Assembly: GCF_051020985.1 (NCBI RefSeq)
Contig: NW_027475138.1
Span: forward strand, 806,001-870,000
Direction: 5' to 3'
Length of the DNA: 64,000 bases
Source: Nomia melanderi
Taxonomy: Eukaryota > Arthropoda > Insecta > Hymenoptera > Halictidae
Shown: in pieces, positions 39,723 through 53,587 of the stretch
How the letters are laid out: each line of letters starts with the position of its first letter
Position numbering within the stretch: position 1 is the stretch's first letter
The notes under the pieces: model-generated
Seen by the model: the letters and a program-made list of their open reading frames with translations, nothing else
Told to the model about the DNA's origin: nothing
Databases searched by the model: none
Position numbers and translations under genes: made by a program

Positions 39723-42700
39723 TTACAGATAGCGCAATAAATCAAAGTGCATTGTCTGTAGGAGGCCCTGGCGCATGAATCTGTGAAGCGGCAACGACCT
39801 CGGACCACCAGGGGCCGAGAAAACCACAGTCTCATGGGGCCGGACACTCAGGGTCAGGGGAAAATCCAGTATATATCTGGTGATATCTCGGGTGCTATTA
39901 GAGATAGCGCAATATACCAAAGTGAATTATCTGCAGGAGGCCCTGGCGCATGAATCTGTGCAGCGGGAACGACCTCGGACCACCAGGGGCCGAAAAAACC
40001 ACAGTCTCATGGGGCCGGATACTCAGGGTCAGGGGAAAATCCAATATAGATCTGGTGATATCTCGGGTGCTATTACAGATAGCGCAATAAATCAAAGTGC
40101 ATTGTCTGTAGGAGGCCCTGGCGCATGAATCTGTGCAGCGGGAACGACCTAGGACCACCAGGGCCCGAGAAAACGACCGTCTCATGGGGCCGGACGCTCA
40201 GGGTCAGTGAAAAATCCAATATATATCTGGTGATATCTCGGGTGCTATTACAGATAACGCAATAAATCAAAGTGAATTATCTGCAGGAGGCCCTGGCGCA
40301 TGAATCTGTGCAGCGGGAACGTCCTCGGACCCCCAGGGGCCGAGATAACCACCGTCTCATGGGGCCGGACACTCAGGGTCAGTGAAAAATCCAATATATA
40401 TCTGGTGATATCTCGGGTGCTATTACAGATAGCGCAATAAATCAAAGTGCATTGTCTGTAGGAGGCCCTGGCGGATGAATCTGTGCAGCGGGAACGACCT
40501 CGGACCACCAGGGGCCGAGAAAACCACAGTCTCATGGGGCCGGACACTCAGGGTCAGGGGAAAATCCAGTATATATCTGGTGATATCTCGGGTGCTATTA
40601 GAGATAGCGCAATAAACCAAAGTGAATTATCTGCAGGATGCCCTGGCGCATGAATCTGTGCAAGCGGGAACGTCCTCGAACCTCCTGGGGCCGAGACAAC
40701 CACCGTCTCATGGGGCCGGACACTCAGGGTCAGGGTAAAATCCAATATATATCTGGTGATATCTCGGGTGCTATTACAGATAGCGCAATAAATCAAAGTG
40801 CATTGTCTGTAGGAGGCCCTGGCGCATGAATCTGTGCAGCGGGAACGACGTCGGACCACCAGGGGCCGAAAAAACCACAGTCTCATGGGGCCGGACCCTC
40901 ATGGTCAGGGTAAAATCCAATATATATCTGGTGATATCTCGTGTGCTATTACAGATAGCGCAATAAATCAAAGTGAATTGTCTGTAGGAGGCCCTGGCGC
41001 ATGAATCTGTGCAGCGGGAACGACCTCGGACCACCAGGGGCCGAGAAAACCACAGTCTCATGGGGCCGGACACTCAGGGTCAGGGGAAAATCCAATATAT
41101 ATCTGGTGATATCTCGGGTGCTATTAGAGATAGCGCAATAAACCAAAGTGAATTATCTGCAGGATGCCCTGGCGCATGAATCTGTGCAGCGGGAACGACC
41201 TCGGACCACCAGGGGCCGAGACAACCACCGTCTCATGGGGCCGGACACTCAGGGTCAGGGTAAAATCCAATATATATCTGGTGATATCTCGGGTGCTATT
41301 ACAGATAGCGCAATAAATCAAAGTGCATTGTCTGTAGGAGGCCCTGGCGCATGAATCTGTGAAGCGGCAACGACCTCGGACCACCAGGGGCCGAGAAAAC
41401 CACAGTCTCATGGGGCCGGACACTCAGGGTCAGGGGAAAATCCAGTATATATCTGGTGATATCTCGGGTGCTATTAGAGATAGCGCAATAAACCAAAGTG
41501 AATTACCTGCAGGAGGCCCTGGCGCATGAATCTGTGCAGCGGGAACGACCTCGGACCACCAGGGGCCGAAAAAACCACAGTCTCATGGGGCCGGATACTC
41601 AGGGTCAGGGGAAAATCCAATATAGATCTGGTGATATCTCGGGTGCTATTACAGATAGCGCAATAAATCAAAGTGCATTGTCTGTAGGAGGCCCTGGCGC
41701 ATGAATCTGTACAGCGGGAACGACCTAGGACCACCCGGGGCCGAGACAACCACCGCCTCATGGGGCCGGACACTCAGGGTCAGGGGAAAATCCAATATAT
41801 ATCTGGTGATATCTCGGGTGCTATTACAGATAGCGCACTAAATCAAAGTGCATTGTCTGTAAGAGGCCCTGGCGCATGAATCTGTGAAGCGGCAACGACC
41901 TCGGACCACCAGCGGCCGAGAAAACCACCGTCTCATGGGGCCGGGCACTCAGGGTCTGGGGAAAATCCAGTATATATCTGGTGATATCTCGGGTGCTATT
42001 AGAAATAGCGTAATAAACCAAAGTGCATTGTCTGTAGGAGGCCCTGGCGCATGAATCTGTGCAGCGGGAACGACCTCGGACCACCAGGGGCCGAGAAAAC
42101 CACAGTCTCATGGGGCCGGACACTCAGGGTCAGGGGAAAATCCAGTATATATCTGGTGATATCTCGGGTGCTATTACAGATAGCGCAATAAATCAAAGTG
42201 CATTGTCTGTAGGAGGCCCTGGCGCATGTATCTGTGCAGCGGGAACGACCTCGGACCACCAGTGGCCGAGAAAACCACAGTCTCATGGGGCCGGACACTC
42301 AGGGTCAGGGGAAAATCCAATATATATCTGGTGATATCTCGGGTGCTATTACAGATAGCGCAATAAATCAAAGTGTATTATCTGCAGGAGGCCCTGGCGC
42401 ATGAATCTGTGCAGCGGGAACGACCTCGGACCACCAGGATCCGAGAAAAACACCGTCTCATGGGGCCGCACACTCAGGGTCAGTGAAAAATCCAATATAT
42501 ATCTGGTGATATCTCGGGTGCTATTACAGATAGCGCCATAAATCAAAGTGCATTGTCTGTAGGAGGACCTGGCGCATGAATCTGTGCAGCGAGAACGACC
42601 TCGGACCACCAGGGGCCGAGAAAACGACCGCCTCATGGGGCCGGACCCTCAGGGTCAGTGAAAAATCCAATATATATCTGGTGATATCTCGGGTGCTATT

Positions 42701-43400
42701 AGAGACAGCGCAATAAACCAAAGTGAATTATCTGCAGGGGGCCCTGGCGCATGAATCTGTGCAACGGGAACGACCTCGGACCACCAGGGGCCGAGAAAAC
42801 CACAGTCTCATGGGGCCGGACACTCAGGGTCAGGGGAAAATCCAATATATATCTGGTGATATCTCGGGTGCTATTAGAGATAGCGCAATAAATCAATGTG
42901 CATTGTCTGTAGGAGGCCCTGGCGCATGAGTCTGTGCAGCGGGAACGACCTCGCAACACCAGGGACCGAGAAAACCACCGTCTCATGGGGCCGGACACTC
43001 AGGGTCAGGGTAAAATCCAATATATATCTGGTGATATCTCGGGTGCTATAACAGATAGCGCAATAATCCAAAGTGCATTGTCTGTAGGAGGCCCTGGCGC
43101 ATGAATCTGTGCAGCGGGAACGGCCTCGGACCAGCAGGGGCCGAGAAAACCACAGTCTCATGGGGCCGGACACTCAGGGTCAGTGAAAAATCCAATATAT
43201 ATGTGGTGATATCTTGGGTGCTATTACAGATAGCGCAATAAATCAAAGTGCATTGTCTGCAGGAGGCCCTGGCGCATGAATCTGTGCAACGGGAACGACC
43301 TCGGACCACCAGGGGCCGAGAAAACCACAGTCTCATGGGGCCGGACACTCAGGGTCAGGGGAAAATCCAATATATATCTGGTGATATGTCGGGTGCTATT
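39600..43400. repeat. Mosaic domain built from blocks seen at 7 and 12-13 kb
   Basis: About 39.65-40.15 kb matches 6.95-7.4 kb at an offset of 32,725 bp, including the rare GCAATATACC tail. About 40.1-41.2 kb matches 12.1-13.2 kb at about 27,999 bp. About 41.2-41.7 kb again resembles 6.95-7.45 kb. From 41.8 to 43.4 kb I see ordinary monomers with many private changes, including CAGCGGCCG, TAAGAGGCCC and CTATAACAGATAGC, and no clear HOR. Confidence 0.75.
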
Positions 43401-46400
43401 AGAGATAGCGCAATAAACCAAAGTGAATTATCTGCAGGAGGCCCTGGCGCATGAATCTGTGCAGCGGGAACGACCTCGGACCACCAGGGGCCGAGAAAAC
43501 CACAGTCTCATGGGGCCGGACACTCAGGGTCAGGGGAAAATCCAATATATATCTGGTGATAACTCGGGTGCTATTAGAGATAGCGCAATAAACCAAAGTG
43601 AATTATCTGCAGGAGGCCCTGGCGCATGAGTCTGTGCAGCGGGAACGACCTCGGACCATCAGGGGCCGAGAAAACTACCGTCTCATGGGGCCGGTCACTC
43701 AGGGTCAGTGAAAAATCCAATATATATCTGCTGATATCTCGGGTGCTATTAGAGATAGCGCAATAGACCAAAGTGAATTATCTGCAGGAGGCCCTGGCGC
43801 ATGAATCTGTGCAGCGGGAACGACCTCGGACCACCAGGGGCCGAGAAAACCACAGTCTCATGGGGCCGGGCACTCAGAGTCAGGGGAAAATCCTATATAG
43901 ATCTGGTGATATCTCGGGTGCTATCACAGATAGCGCAATAAACCAAAGTGAATTATCTGCAGGAGGCCCGGGCGCATGAATCTGTGCAACGGGAACGTCC
44001 TCGGACCACCAGGGGCCGAGAAAACCGCAGTCTCTTGGGGCCGGACACTCAGGGTCAGGGGAAAATCCAATATATATCTGGTGATATCTCGGGTGCTATC
44101 AGAGATAGCGCAATAAACCAAAGTGAATTATCTGCAGGAGGCCCTGGCGCATGAATGTGTGCAGCGGGAACGACCTCGGACCACCAGGGGCCGAGAAAAC
44201 GACCGTCTCATGGGGCCGGACACTCAGGGTCAGTGAAAAATCCAATATATATCTGGTGATATCTCGGGTGCTATTACAGATAGCGCAATAAATCAAAGTG
44301 CATTGTCTGTAGGAGGCCCTGGCGCATGAATCTGTACAGCGGGAACGACCTCGGACCACCAGGGGCCGAGAAAACCACAGTCTCATTGGGCCGGACACTC
44401 AGGGTCAGGGAAAATCCAATATATATCTGGTGATATCTCGGGTGCTATTAGAGATAGCGCAATAAACCATAGTGAATTATCTGCAGGAGGCCCTGGCGCA
44501 TGAATGTGTGCAGCGGGAACGACCTCGGACCACCAGGGGCCGAGAAAACCGCAGTCTCATGGGGCCGGACACTCAGGGTCAGGGAAAAATCCAATATATA
44601 TCTGGTGATATCTCGGGCGCTATTAGAGATAGCGCAATAAACCAAAGTGAATTATCTGCAGGAGGCCCTGGCGCATGAATCTGTGCAGCGGGAACGACCT
44701 CGGACCACCAGGGGCCGAGAAAACCACCGTCTCATGGGGCCGGACACTCAGGGTCAGGGAAAAATCCAATATATATCTGGTGATATCTCGGGTGCTATTA
44801 GAGATAGCGCAATAAACCAAAGTGAGTTATCTGCAGGAGGCCCTGGCGCCTGAAGCTGTGCAGCGGGAACGACCTCGGACCACCAGGGGCCGAGAAAACC
44901 ACCGTCTCGAGGGGGCCGGACACTCTGGGTCAGGGAAAAATCCAATATATATGTGGTGATATCTCGGGTGCTATTACAGATAACGCAATAAATCAAAGTG
45001 CATTGTCTGTAGGAGGCCCTGGCGCCTGAATCTGTGCAGCGGGAACGACCTAGGACCACCAGGGGCCGAGAAAACTACAGTCTCATGGGGCCGGACACTC
45101 AGGGTCAGGGGAAAATCCAATATATATCTGGTGATATCTCGGGTGCTATTAGAGATAGCGCAAAAAACCAAGGTGAATTATCTGCAGGAGGCCCTGGCGC
45201 ATGAATCTGTGCAACGGAAACGACCTCGGACCACCAGGGGCCGAAAAAACGACAGTCTCAAGGGGCCGGACACTCAGGGTCAGGGGAAAATCCAATATAT
45301 ATCTGGTGATATCTCGGGTGCTATTACAGATAGCGCAATAAATGAAAGTGCATTACCTGTAGGAGGCCCTGGCGCATGAATCTGTGCAGCGGGGACGTCC
45401 TCGGACCGCCAGGGGCCGAGACAACGACCGTCTCATGGGGCCGGACACTCAGGGTCAGGGGAAAATCCAATATAGATCTGGTGATATCTCGGGTGCTATT
45501 ACAGATAGCGCAATAAACCAAAGTGAATTATCTGCAGGAGGCCCTGGCGCATGAATCTGTGCAGCGGGAACGACCTCGGACCACCAGGGGCCGAGAAAAC
45601 CACCGTCTCATGGGGCCGGACACTCAGGGTCAGTGAAAAATCCAATATATATCTGGTGATATCTCGGGTGCTATTACAGATAGCGCAATAAATCAAAGTG
45701 CATTGTCTGTAGGAGGCCCTGGCGCATGAATCTGTACAGCGGGAACGACCTCGGACCACCAGGGGCCGAGAAAACCACAGTCTCATTGGGCCGGACACTC
45801 AGGGTCAGGGAAAATCCAATATATATCTGGTGATATCTCGGGTGCTATCAGAGATAGCGCAATAAACCAAAGTGAATTATCTGCAGGAGGCCCTGGCGCA
45901 TGAATGTGTGCAGCGGGAACGACCTCGGACCACCAGGGGCCGAGAAAACGACCGTCTCATGGGGCCGGACACTCAGGGTCAGTGAAAAATCCAATATATA
46001 TCTGGTGATATCTCGGGTGCTATTACAGATAGCGCAATAAATCAAAGTGCATTGTCTGTAGGAGGCCCTGGCGCATGAATCTGTACAGCGGGAACGACCT
46101 CGGACCACCAGGGGCCGAGAAAACCACAGTCTCATTGGGCCGGACACTCAGGGTCAGGGAAAATCCAATATATATCTGGTGATATCTCGGGTGCTATTAG
46201 AGATAGCGCAATAAATCAAAGTGCATTGTCTGTAGGAGGCCCTGGCGCATGAATGTGTGCAGCGGGAACGACCTCGGACCACCAGGGGCGGAGACAACGA
46301 CCGTCTCATGGGGCCGGACACTCAGGGTCAGGGGAAAATCCAGTATATATCTGGTGATATCTCGGGTGCTATTAGAGATAGCGCAATAAACCAAAGTGAA

Positions 46401-48456
46401 TTATCTGCAGGATGCCCTGGCGCATGAATCTGTGCAAGCGGGAACGTCCTCGAACCTCCTGGGGCCGAGACAACCACCGTCTCATGGGGCCGGACACTCA
46501 GGGTCAGGGTAAAATCCAATATATATCTGGTGATATCTCGGGTGCTATTACAGATAGCGCAATAAATCAAAGTGCATTGTCTGTAGGAGGCCCTGGCGCA
46601 TGAATCTGTGCAGCGGGAACGACCTCGGACCACCAGGGGCCGAGAAAACCACAGTCTCATGGGGCCGGACACTCAGGGTCAGGGGAAAATCCAATATAGA
46701 TCTGGTGATATCTCGTGTGCTATTACAGATAGCGCAATAAATCAAAGTGTATTGTCTGTAGGAGACCCTGGCGCATGAACGTGTGCAGCGGGAACGACCT
46801 CGGACCACCAGGGGCCGAGAAAACGACCGTCTCATGGGGCCGGACGCTCAGGGTCAGTGAAAAATCCAATATATATCTGGTGATATCTCGGGTGCTATTA
46901 GAGATAGCGCAATAAACCAAAGTGAATTATCTGCAGCAGGCCCTGGTGCATGAATCTGTGCAACGGGAACGACCTCGGACCACCAGGGGCCGAGAAAACC
47001 ACAGTCTCATGGGGCCGGACACTCAGGGTCAGTGGAAAATCCAATATAGATCTGGTGATATCTCGGGTGCTATTACAGATAGCGCAATAAATGAAAGTGC
47101 ATTACCTGTAGGAGGCCCTGGCGCATGAATCTGTGCAGCGGGGACGTCCTCGGACCGCAAGGGGCGGAGACAACGACCGTCTCATGGGGCCGGACACTCA
47201 GGGTCAGGGTAAAATCCAATATATATCTGGTGATTTGTCGGGTGCTATTACAGATAGCGCAATAAATCAAAGTGCATTGTCTGTAGGAGGTCCTGGCGCA
47301 TGAATCTGTGCAGCGGGAACGACCTTGGACCACCAGGGGCCGAGAAAACCACAGTCTCATGGGGCCGGACACTCAGGGTCAGGGTAAAATCCAATATATA
47401 TCTGGTGATATCTCGGGTGCTATAACAGATAGCGCAATAATCCAAAGTGCATTGTCTGTAGGAGGCCCTGGCGCATGAATCTGTGCAGCGGGAACGGCCT
47501 CGGACCAGCAGGGGCCGAGAAAACCACAGTCTCATGGGGCCGGACACTCAGGGTCAGGGTAAAATCCAATATATATCTGGTGATATCTCGGGTGCTATAA
47601 CAGATAGCGCAATAAACCAAAGTGCATTGTCTGTAGGAGGCCCTGGCGCATGAATCTGTGCAGCGGGAACGTTCTCGGACCACCAGGGGCCGAGAAAACG
47701 ACCGTCTCATGGGGCCGGACGCTCAGGGTCAGTGAAAAATCCAATATATATCTGGTGATATCTCGGGTGCTATTAGAGATAGCGCAATAAACCAAAGTGA
47801 ATTATCTGCAGGAGGCCCTGGTGCATGAATCTGTGCAACGGGAACGACCTCGGACCACCAGGGGCCGAGAAAACCACAGTCTCATGGGGCCGGACACTCA
47901 GGGTCAGTGGAAAATCCAATATAGATCTGGTGATATCTCGGGTGCTATTACAGATAGCGCAATAAATCAAAGTGCATTACCTGTAGGAGGCCCTGGCGCA
48001 TGAATCTGTGCAGCGGGGACGTCCTCAGACCGCCAGGGGCGGAGACAACGACCGTCTCATGGGGCCGGACACTCAGGGTCAGGGTAAAATCCAATATATA
48101 TCTGGTGATATGTCGGGTGCTATTACAGATAGCGCAATAAATCAAAGTGCATTGTCTGTAGGAGGTCCTGGCGCATGAATCTGTGCAGCGGGAACGACTT
48201 CGGACCACCAGGGGCCGAGAAAACCACAGTCTCATGGGGCCGGACACTCAGGGTCAGGGGAAAATCCAATATATATCTGGTGATAACTCGGGTGCTATTA
48301 GAGATAGCGCAATAAACCAAAGTGAATTATCTGCAGGAGGCCCTGGCGCATGATTCTGTGCAGCGAGAACGACCTCGGACCACCAGGGGCCGAGAAAACT
48401 ACCGTCTCATGGGGCCGGTCACTCAGGGTCAGTGAAAAATCCAATATATATCTGCT
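43400..48456. repeat. Domain related to 48.1-50.2 kb at a 27-monomer offset
   Basis: About 43.4-43.95 kb matches 48.1-48.65 kb, and about 44.45-45.4 kb matches 49.17-50.1 kb, at 4,724-4,725 bp. Shared markers include CTGCTGATATC with CCGGTCACTC, GAATGTGTGCAGC, CTCGGGCGC, GTCTCGAGGGGGCC with CTCTGGGTCAGG, and GCAAAAAACC. The middle differs: copies of a two-monomer unit near 44.1-44.4, 45.5-45.8 and 45.85-46.15 kb (adjacent pair offset 349 bp) have no counterpart near 49 kb. The monomer at 42.9-43.1 kb resembles 47.3-47.5 kb (offset about 4,374 bp). Confidence 0.75.
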
Positions 48457-50557
48457 GATATCTCGGGTGCTATTAGAGATAGCGCAATAAACCAAAGTGA
48501 ATTATCTGCAGGAGGCCCTGGCGCATGAATCTGTGCAGCGGGAACGACCTCGGACCACCAGGGGCCGAGAAAACCACAGTCTCATGGGGCCGGGCACTCA
48601 GAGTCAGGGGAAAATCCAATATAGATCTGGTGATATCTCGGGTGCTATCACAGATAGCGCAATAAACCAAAGTGAATTACCTGTAGGAGGCCCTGGCGCA
48701 TAAATCTGTGCAGCGGGAACGTCGTCGGACCTCCAGGGGCCGAGACAACGACCGTCTCATGGGGCTGGACACTCAGGGTCAGGGTAAAATCCAATATATA
48801 TCTGGTGATATCTCGGGTGCTATAACAGATAGCGCAATAAATCAAAGTGCATTGTCTGTAGGAAGCCCTGGCGCATGAATCTGTGCAGCGGGAACGACCT
48901 CGGACCACCAGGGGCCGAGAAAACCACAGTCTCATGGGGCCGGACACTCAGGGTCAGGGGAAAATCCAATATATATCTGGTGATATCTCGGGTGCTATTA
49001 CAGATACAGCAATAAATCAAAGTGCATTGTCTGTAGGAGGCCCTCGCGCATGAATCTGTGCAGCGGGAACAACCTCGGACCACCAGGGGCCGAGAAAACC
49101 ACAGTCTCATGGGGCCGGACACTCAGGGTCAGGGCAAAATCCAATATATATCTGGTGATATCTCGGGTGCTATTAGAGATAGCGCAATAAACCATTGTGA
49201 ACTATCTGCAGGAGGCCCTGGCGCATGAATGTGTGCAGCGGGAACGACCTCGGACCACCAGGGGCCGAGAAAACCGCAGTCTCATGGGGCCGGACACTCA
49301 GGGTCAGGGAAAAATCCAATATATATCTGGTGATATCTCGGGCGCTATTAGAGATAGCGCAATAAACCAAAGTGAATTATCTGCAGGTGGCCCTGGCGCA
49401 TGAATCTGTGCAGCGGGAACGACCTCGGGCCACCAGGGGCCGAGAAAACCACCGTCTCATGGGGCCGGACACTCAGGGTCAGGGAAAAATCCAATATATA
49501 TCTGGTGATATCTCGGGTGCTATTAGAGATAGCGCAATAAACCAAAGTGAGTTATCTGCAGGAGGCCCTGGCGCCTGAAGCTGTGCAGCGGGAACGACCT
49601 CGGACCACCAGGGGCCGAGAAAACCACCGTCTCGAGGGGGCCGGACACTCTGGGTCAGGGAAAAATCCAATATATATGTGGTGATATCTCGGGTGCTATT
49701 ACAGATAACGCAATAAATCAAAGTGCATTGTCTGTAGGAGGCCCTGGCGCATGAATCTGTGCAGCGGGAACGACCTAGGACCACCAGGGGCCGAGAAAAC
49801 TACAGTCTCATGGGGCCGGACACTCAGGGTCAGGGGAAAATCCAATATATATCTGGTGATATCTCGGGTGCTATTAGAGATAGCGCAAAAAACCAAGGTG
49901 AATTATCTGCAGGAGGCCCTGGCGCATGAATCTGTGCAACGGAAACGACCTCGGACCACCAGGGGCCGAGAAAACGACAGTCTCAAGGGGCCGGACACTC
50001 AGGGTCAGGGGAAAATCCAATATATATCTGGTGATATCTCGGGTGCTATTACAGATAGCGCAATAAATGAAAGTGCATTACCTGTAGGAGGCCCTGGCGC
50101 ATGAATCTGTGCAGCGGGGACGTCCTCGGACCGCCAGGGGCCGAGACAACGACCGTCTCATGGGGCCGGACACTCAGGGTCAGGGTAAAATCCAATATAT
50201 ATCTGGTGATATATCGGGTGCTATTACAGATAGCGCAATAAATCAAAGTGCATTGTCTGTAGGAGGTCCTGGCGCATGAATCTGAGCAGCGGGAACGACC
50301 TCGGACCACCAGGGGCCGAGAACAGCACAGTCTCATGGGGCCGGACACTCAGGGTCAGGGTAAAATCCAATATATATCTGGTGATATCTCGGGTGCTATT
50401 AGAGATAGCGCAATAAACCAAAGTGAATTATCTGCAGGAGGCCCTGGCGCATGAATCTGTGCAGCGGGAACGACCTCGGACCACCAGGGGCCGAGAAAAC
50501 CACAGTCTCATGGGGCCGGACACTCAGGGTCAGGGGAAAATCCAATATATATCTGGT
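48457..50557. repeat. 12-monomer (2,101-bp) HOR, copy 1
   Basis: Repeated directly downstream at 50558-52658. Diagnostic shared markers are GTCGTCGGACC with GCATAAATC, GGAAGCCCTGG, CCCTCGCGC with GAACAACC, CAGGGCAAAATCC, ACCATTGTGAA or a variant, GTGGCCCTGG, GTCTCGAGGGGGCC, GCAAAAAACC and CAAGGGGCC. The unit is 12 x 175 + 1 because one monomer carries the extra base in CTCGAGGGGGCC. Confidence 0.92.
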
Positions 50558-52658
50558 GATATCTCGGGTGCTATTAGAGATAGCGCAATAAACCAAAGTG
50601 AATTATCTGCAGGAGGCCCTGGCGCATGAATCTGTGCAGCGGGAACGACCTCGGACCACCAGGGGCCGAGAAAACCACAGTCTCATGGGGCCGGGCACTC
50701 AGAGTCAGGGGAAAATCCAATATAGATCTGGTGATATCTCGGGTGCTATCACAGATAGCGCAATAAACCAAAGTGAATTACCTGTAGGAGGCCCTGGCGC
50801 ATAAATCTGTGCAGCGGGAACGTCGTCGGACCTCCAGGGGCCGAGACAACGACCGTCTCATGGGGCTGGACACTCAGGGTCAGGGTAAAATCCAATATAT
50901 ATCTGGTGATATCTCGGGTGCTATAACAGATAGCGCAATAAATCAAAGTGCATTGTCTGTAGGAAGCCCTGGCGCATGAATCTGTGCAGCGGGAACGACC
51001 TCGGACCACCAGGGGCCGAGAAAACCACAGTCTCATGGGGCCGGACACTCAGGGTCAGGGGAAAATCCAATATATATCTGGTGATATCTCGGGTGCTATT
51101 ACAGATAGAGCAATAAATCAAAGTGCATTGTCTGTAGGAGGCCCTCGCGCATGAATCTGTGCAGCGGGAACAACCTCGGACCACCAGGGGCCGAGAAAAC
51201 CACAGTCTCATGGGGCCGGACACTCAGGGTCAGGGCAAAATCCAATATATATCTGGTGATATCTCGGGTGCTATTAGAGATAGCGCAATAAACCATTGTG
51301 AATTATCTGCAGGAGGCCCTGGCGCATGAATGTGTGCAGCGGGAACGACCTCGGACCACCAGGGGCCGAGAAAACCGCAGTCTCATGGGGCCGGACACTC
51401 AGGGTCAGGGAAAAATCCAATATATATCTGGTGATATCTCGGGCGCTATTAGAGATAGCGCAATAAACCAAAGTGAATTATCTGCAGGTGGCCCTGGCGC
51501 ATGAATCTGTGCAGCGGGAACGACCTCGGACCACCAGGGGCCGAGAAAACCACCGTCTCATGGGGCCGGACACTCAGGGTCAGGGAAAAATCCAATATAT
51601 ATCTGGTGATATCTCGGGTGCTATTAGAGATAGCGCAATAAACCAAAGTGAGTTATCTGCAGGAGGCCCTGGCGCCTGAAGCTGTGCAGCGGGAATGACC
51701 TCGGACCACCAGGGGCCGAGAAAACCACCGTCTCGAGGGGGCCGGACACTCTGGGTCAGGGAAAAATCCAATATATATGTGGTGATATCTCGGGTGCTAT
51801 TACAGATAACGCAATAAATCAAAGTGCATTGTCTGTAGGAGGCCCTGGCGCATGAATCTGTGCAGCGGGAACGACCAAGGACCACCAGGGGCCGAGAAAA
51901 CTACAGTCTCATGGGGCCGGACACTCAGGGTCAGGGGAAAATCCTATATATATCTGGTGATATCTCGGGTGCTATTAGAGATAGCGCAAAAAACCAAGGT
52001 GAATTATCTGCAGGAGGCCCTGGCGCATGAATCTGTGCAACGGAAACGACCTCGGACCACCAGGGGCCGAGAAAACGACAGTCTCAAGGGGCCGGACACT
52101 CAGGGTCAGGGGAAAATCCAATATATATCTGGTGATATCTCGGGTGCTATTACAGATAGCGCAATAAATGAAAGTGCATTACCTGTAGGAGGCCCTGGCG
52201 CATGAATCTGTGCAGCGGGGACGTCCTCGGACCGCCAGGGGCCGAGACAACGACCGTCTCATGGGGCCGGACACTCAGGGTCAGGGTAAAATCCAATATA
52301 TATCTGGTGATATATCGGGTGCTATTACAGATAGCGCAATAAATCAAAGTGCATTGTCTGTAGGAGGTCCTGGCGCATGAATCTGTGCAGCGGGAACGAC
52401 CTCGGACCACCAGGGGCCGAGAAAAGCACAGTCTCATGGGGCCGGACACTCAGGGTCAGGGTAAAATCCAATATATATCTGGTGATATCTCGGGTGCTAT
52501 TAGAGATAGCGCAATAAACCAAAGTGAATTATCTGCAGGAGGCCCTGGCGCATGAATCTGTGCAGCGGGAACGACCTCGGACCACCAGGGGCCGAGAAAA
52601 CCACAGTCTCATGGGGCCGGACACTCAGGGTCAGGGGAAAATCCAATATATATCTGGT
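50558..52658. repeat. 12-monomer (2,101-bp) HOR, copy 2
   Basis: Second tandem copy of 48457-50557. Differences noticed: GATAGAGCAATAAATC near 51,107 against GATACAGCAATAAATC near 49,006, GGGAATGACC near 51,692 against GGGAACGACC, GACCAAGGACC near 51,884 against GACCTAGGACC, and CTGTGCAGC near 52,384 against CTGAGCAGC near 50,283. Divergence is clearly higher than between the 7,350-bp copies, so this duplication looks older or less homogenised. Confidence 0.9.
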
Positions 52659-53587
52659 GATATCTCGGGTGCTATTAGAGATAGCGCAGTAAGCCAAAGG
52701 GAATTATCTGCAGGAGGCCCTGGCGCATGCATCTGTGCAGCGGGAACGACCTAGGACCACCAGGGGCCGAGAAAACTACAGTCTCATGCGGCCGGACACT
52801 CAGGGTCTGGGGAAAATCCAATATATATCTGGTGATATCTCGGGTCCTATTACAGATAGCGAAATAAATCGAAGTGCATTGTCTGTAGGAGACCCTGGCG
52901 CATGAATCTGTGCAGCGGGAACGACCTCGGACCACCAGGGTCCGAGAAAACCACCGTCTCATTGTGCCGGACACTCAGGGTCAGGGGAAAATCCAATATA
53001 TATCTGGTCATATCTCGGGTGCTATTACAGATAGCGCAATAAATCAAAGCGCGTTGTCTGTAGGAGGCCGTGGCGCATGAATCTGTGCAGCGGGAACGAC
53101 CTCGGACCACCAGGCGCCGAGAAAACCGCAGACTCATGGGGCCGGTCACTCAGGGTCAGGGAAAAATCCAATATATATCTGGTGATATCTCGGGCGCTAT
53201 TAGAGATAGCGCAATAAACCAAAGTGAATTATCCGCAAGAGGCCCTGGCGCATGAATCTGTGCAGCGGGAACGACCTCGGTCCACCAGGGGCCGAGAAAA
53301 CCACCGTCTCATGGGGCTGGACACTCAGGGTGAGGGAAATATCCAATATATATCTGGTGATATCTCGGGTGCTATTACAGATAGCGCAATAAATCAAAGT
53401 GCATTGCCTGTAGGAGGCCGTGGCGCATGAATCAGGGCAGCGGGAACGACCTCGGACCACCAGGGGCCGAGAAGACCACCGTCTCATGGGGACGGCCACT
53501 CAGGGTCTGGGGAAAATCCAATATATATCTGGTGATATCTCGGGTGCTATTAGAGATAGAGCAATAAGCGAAAGTGAATTATCTATA

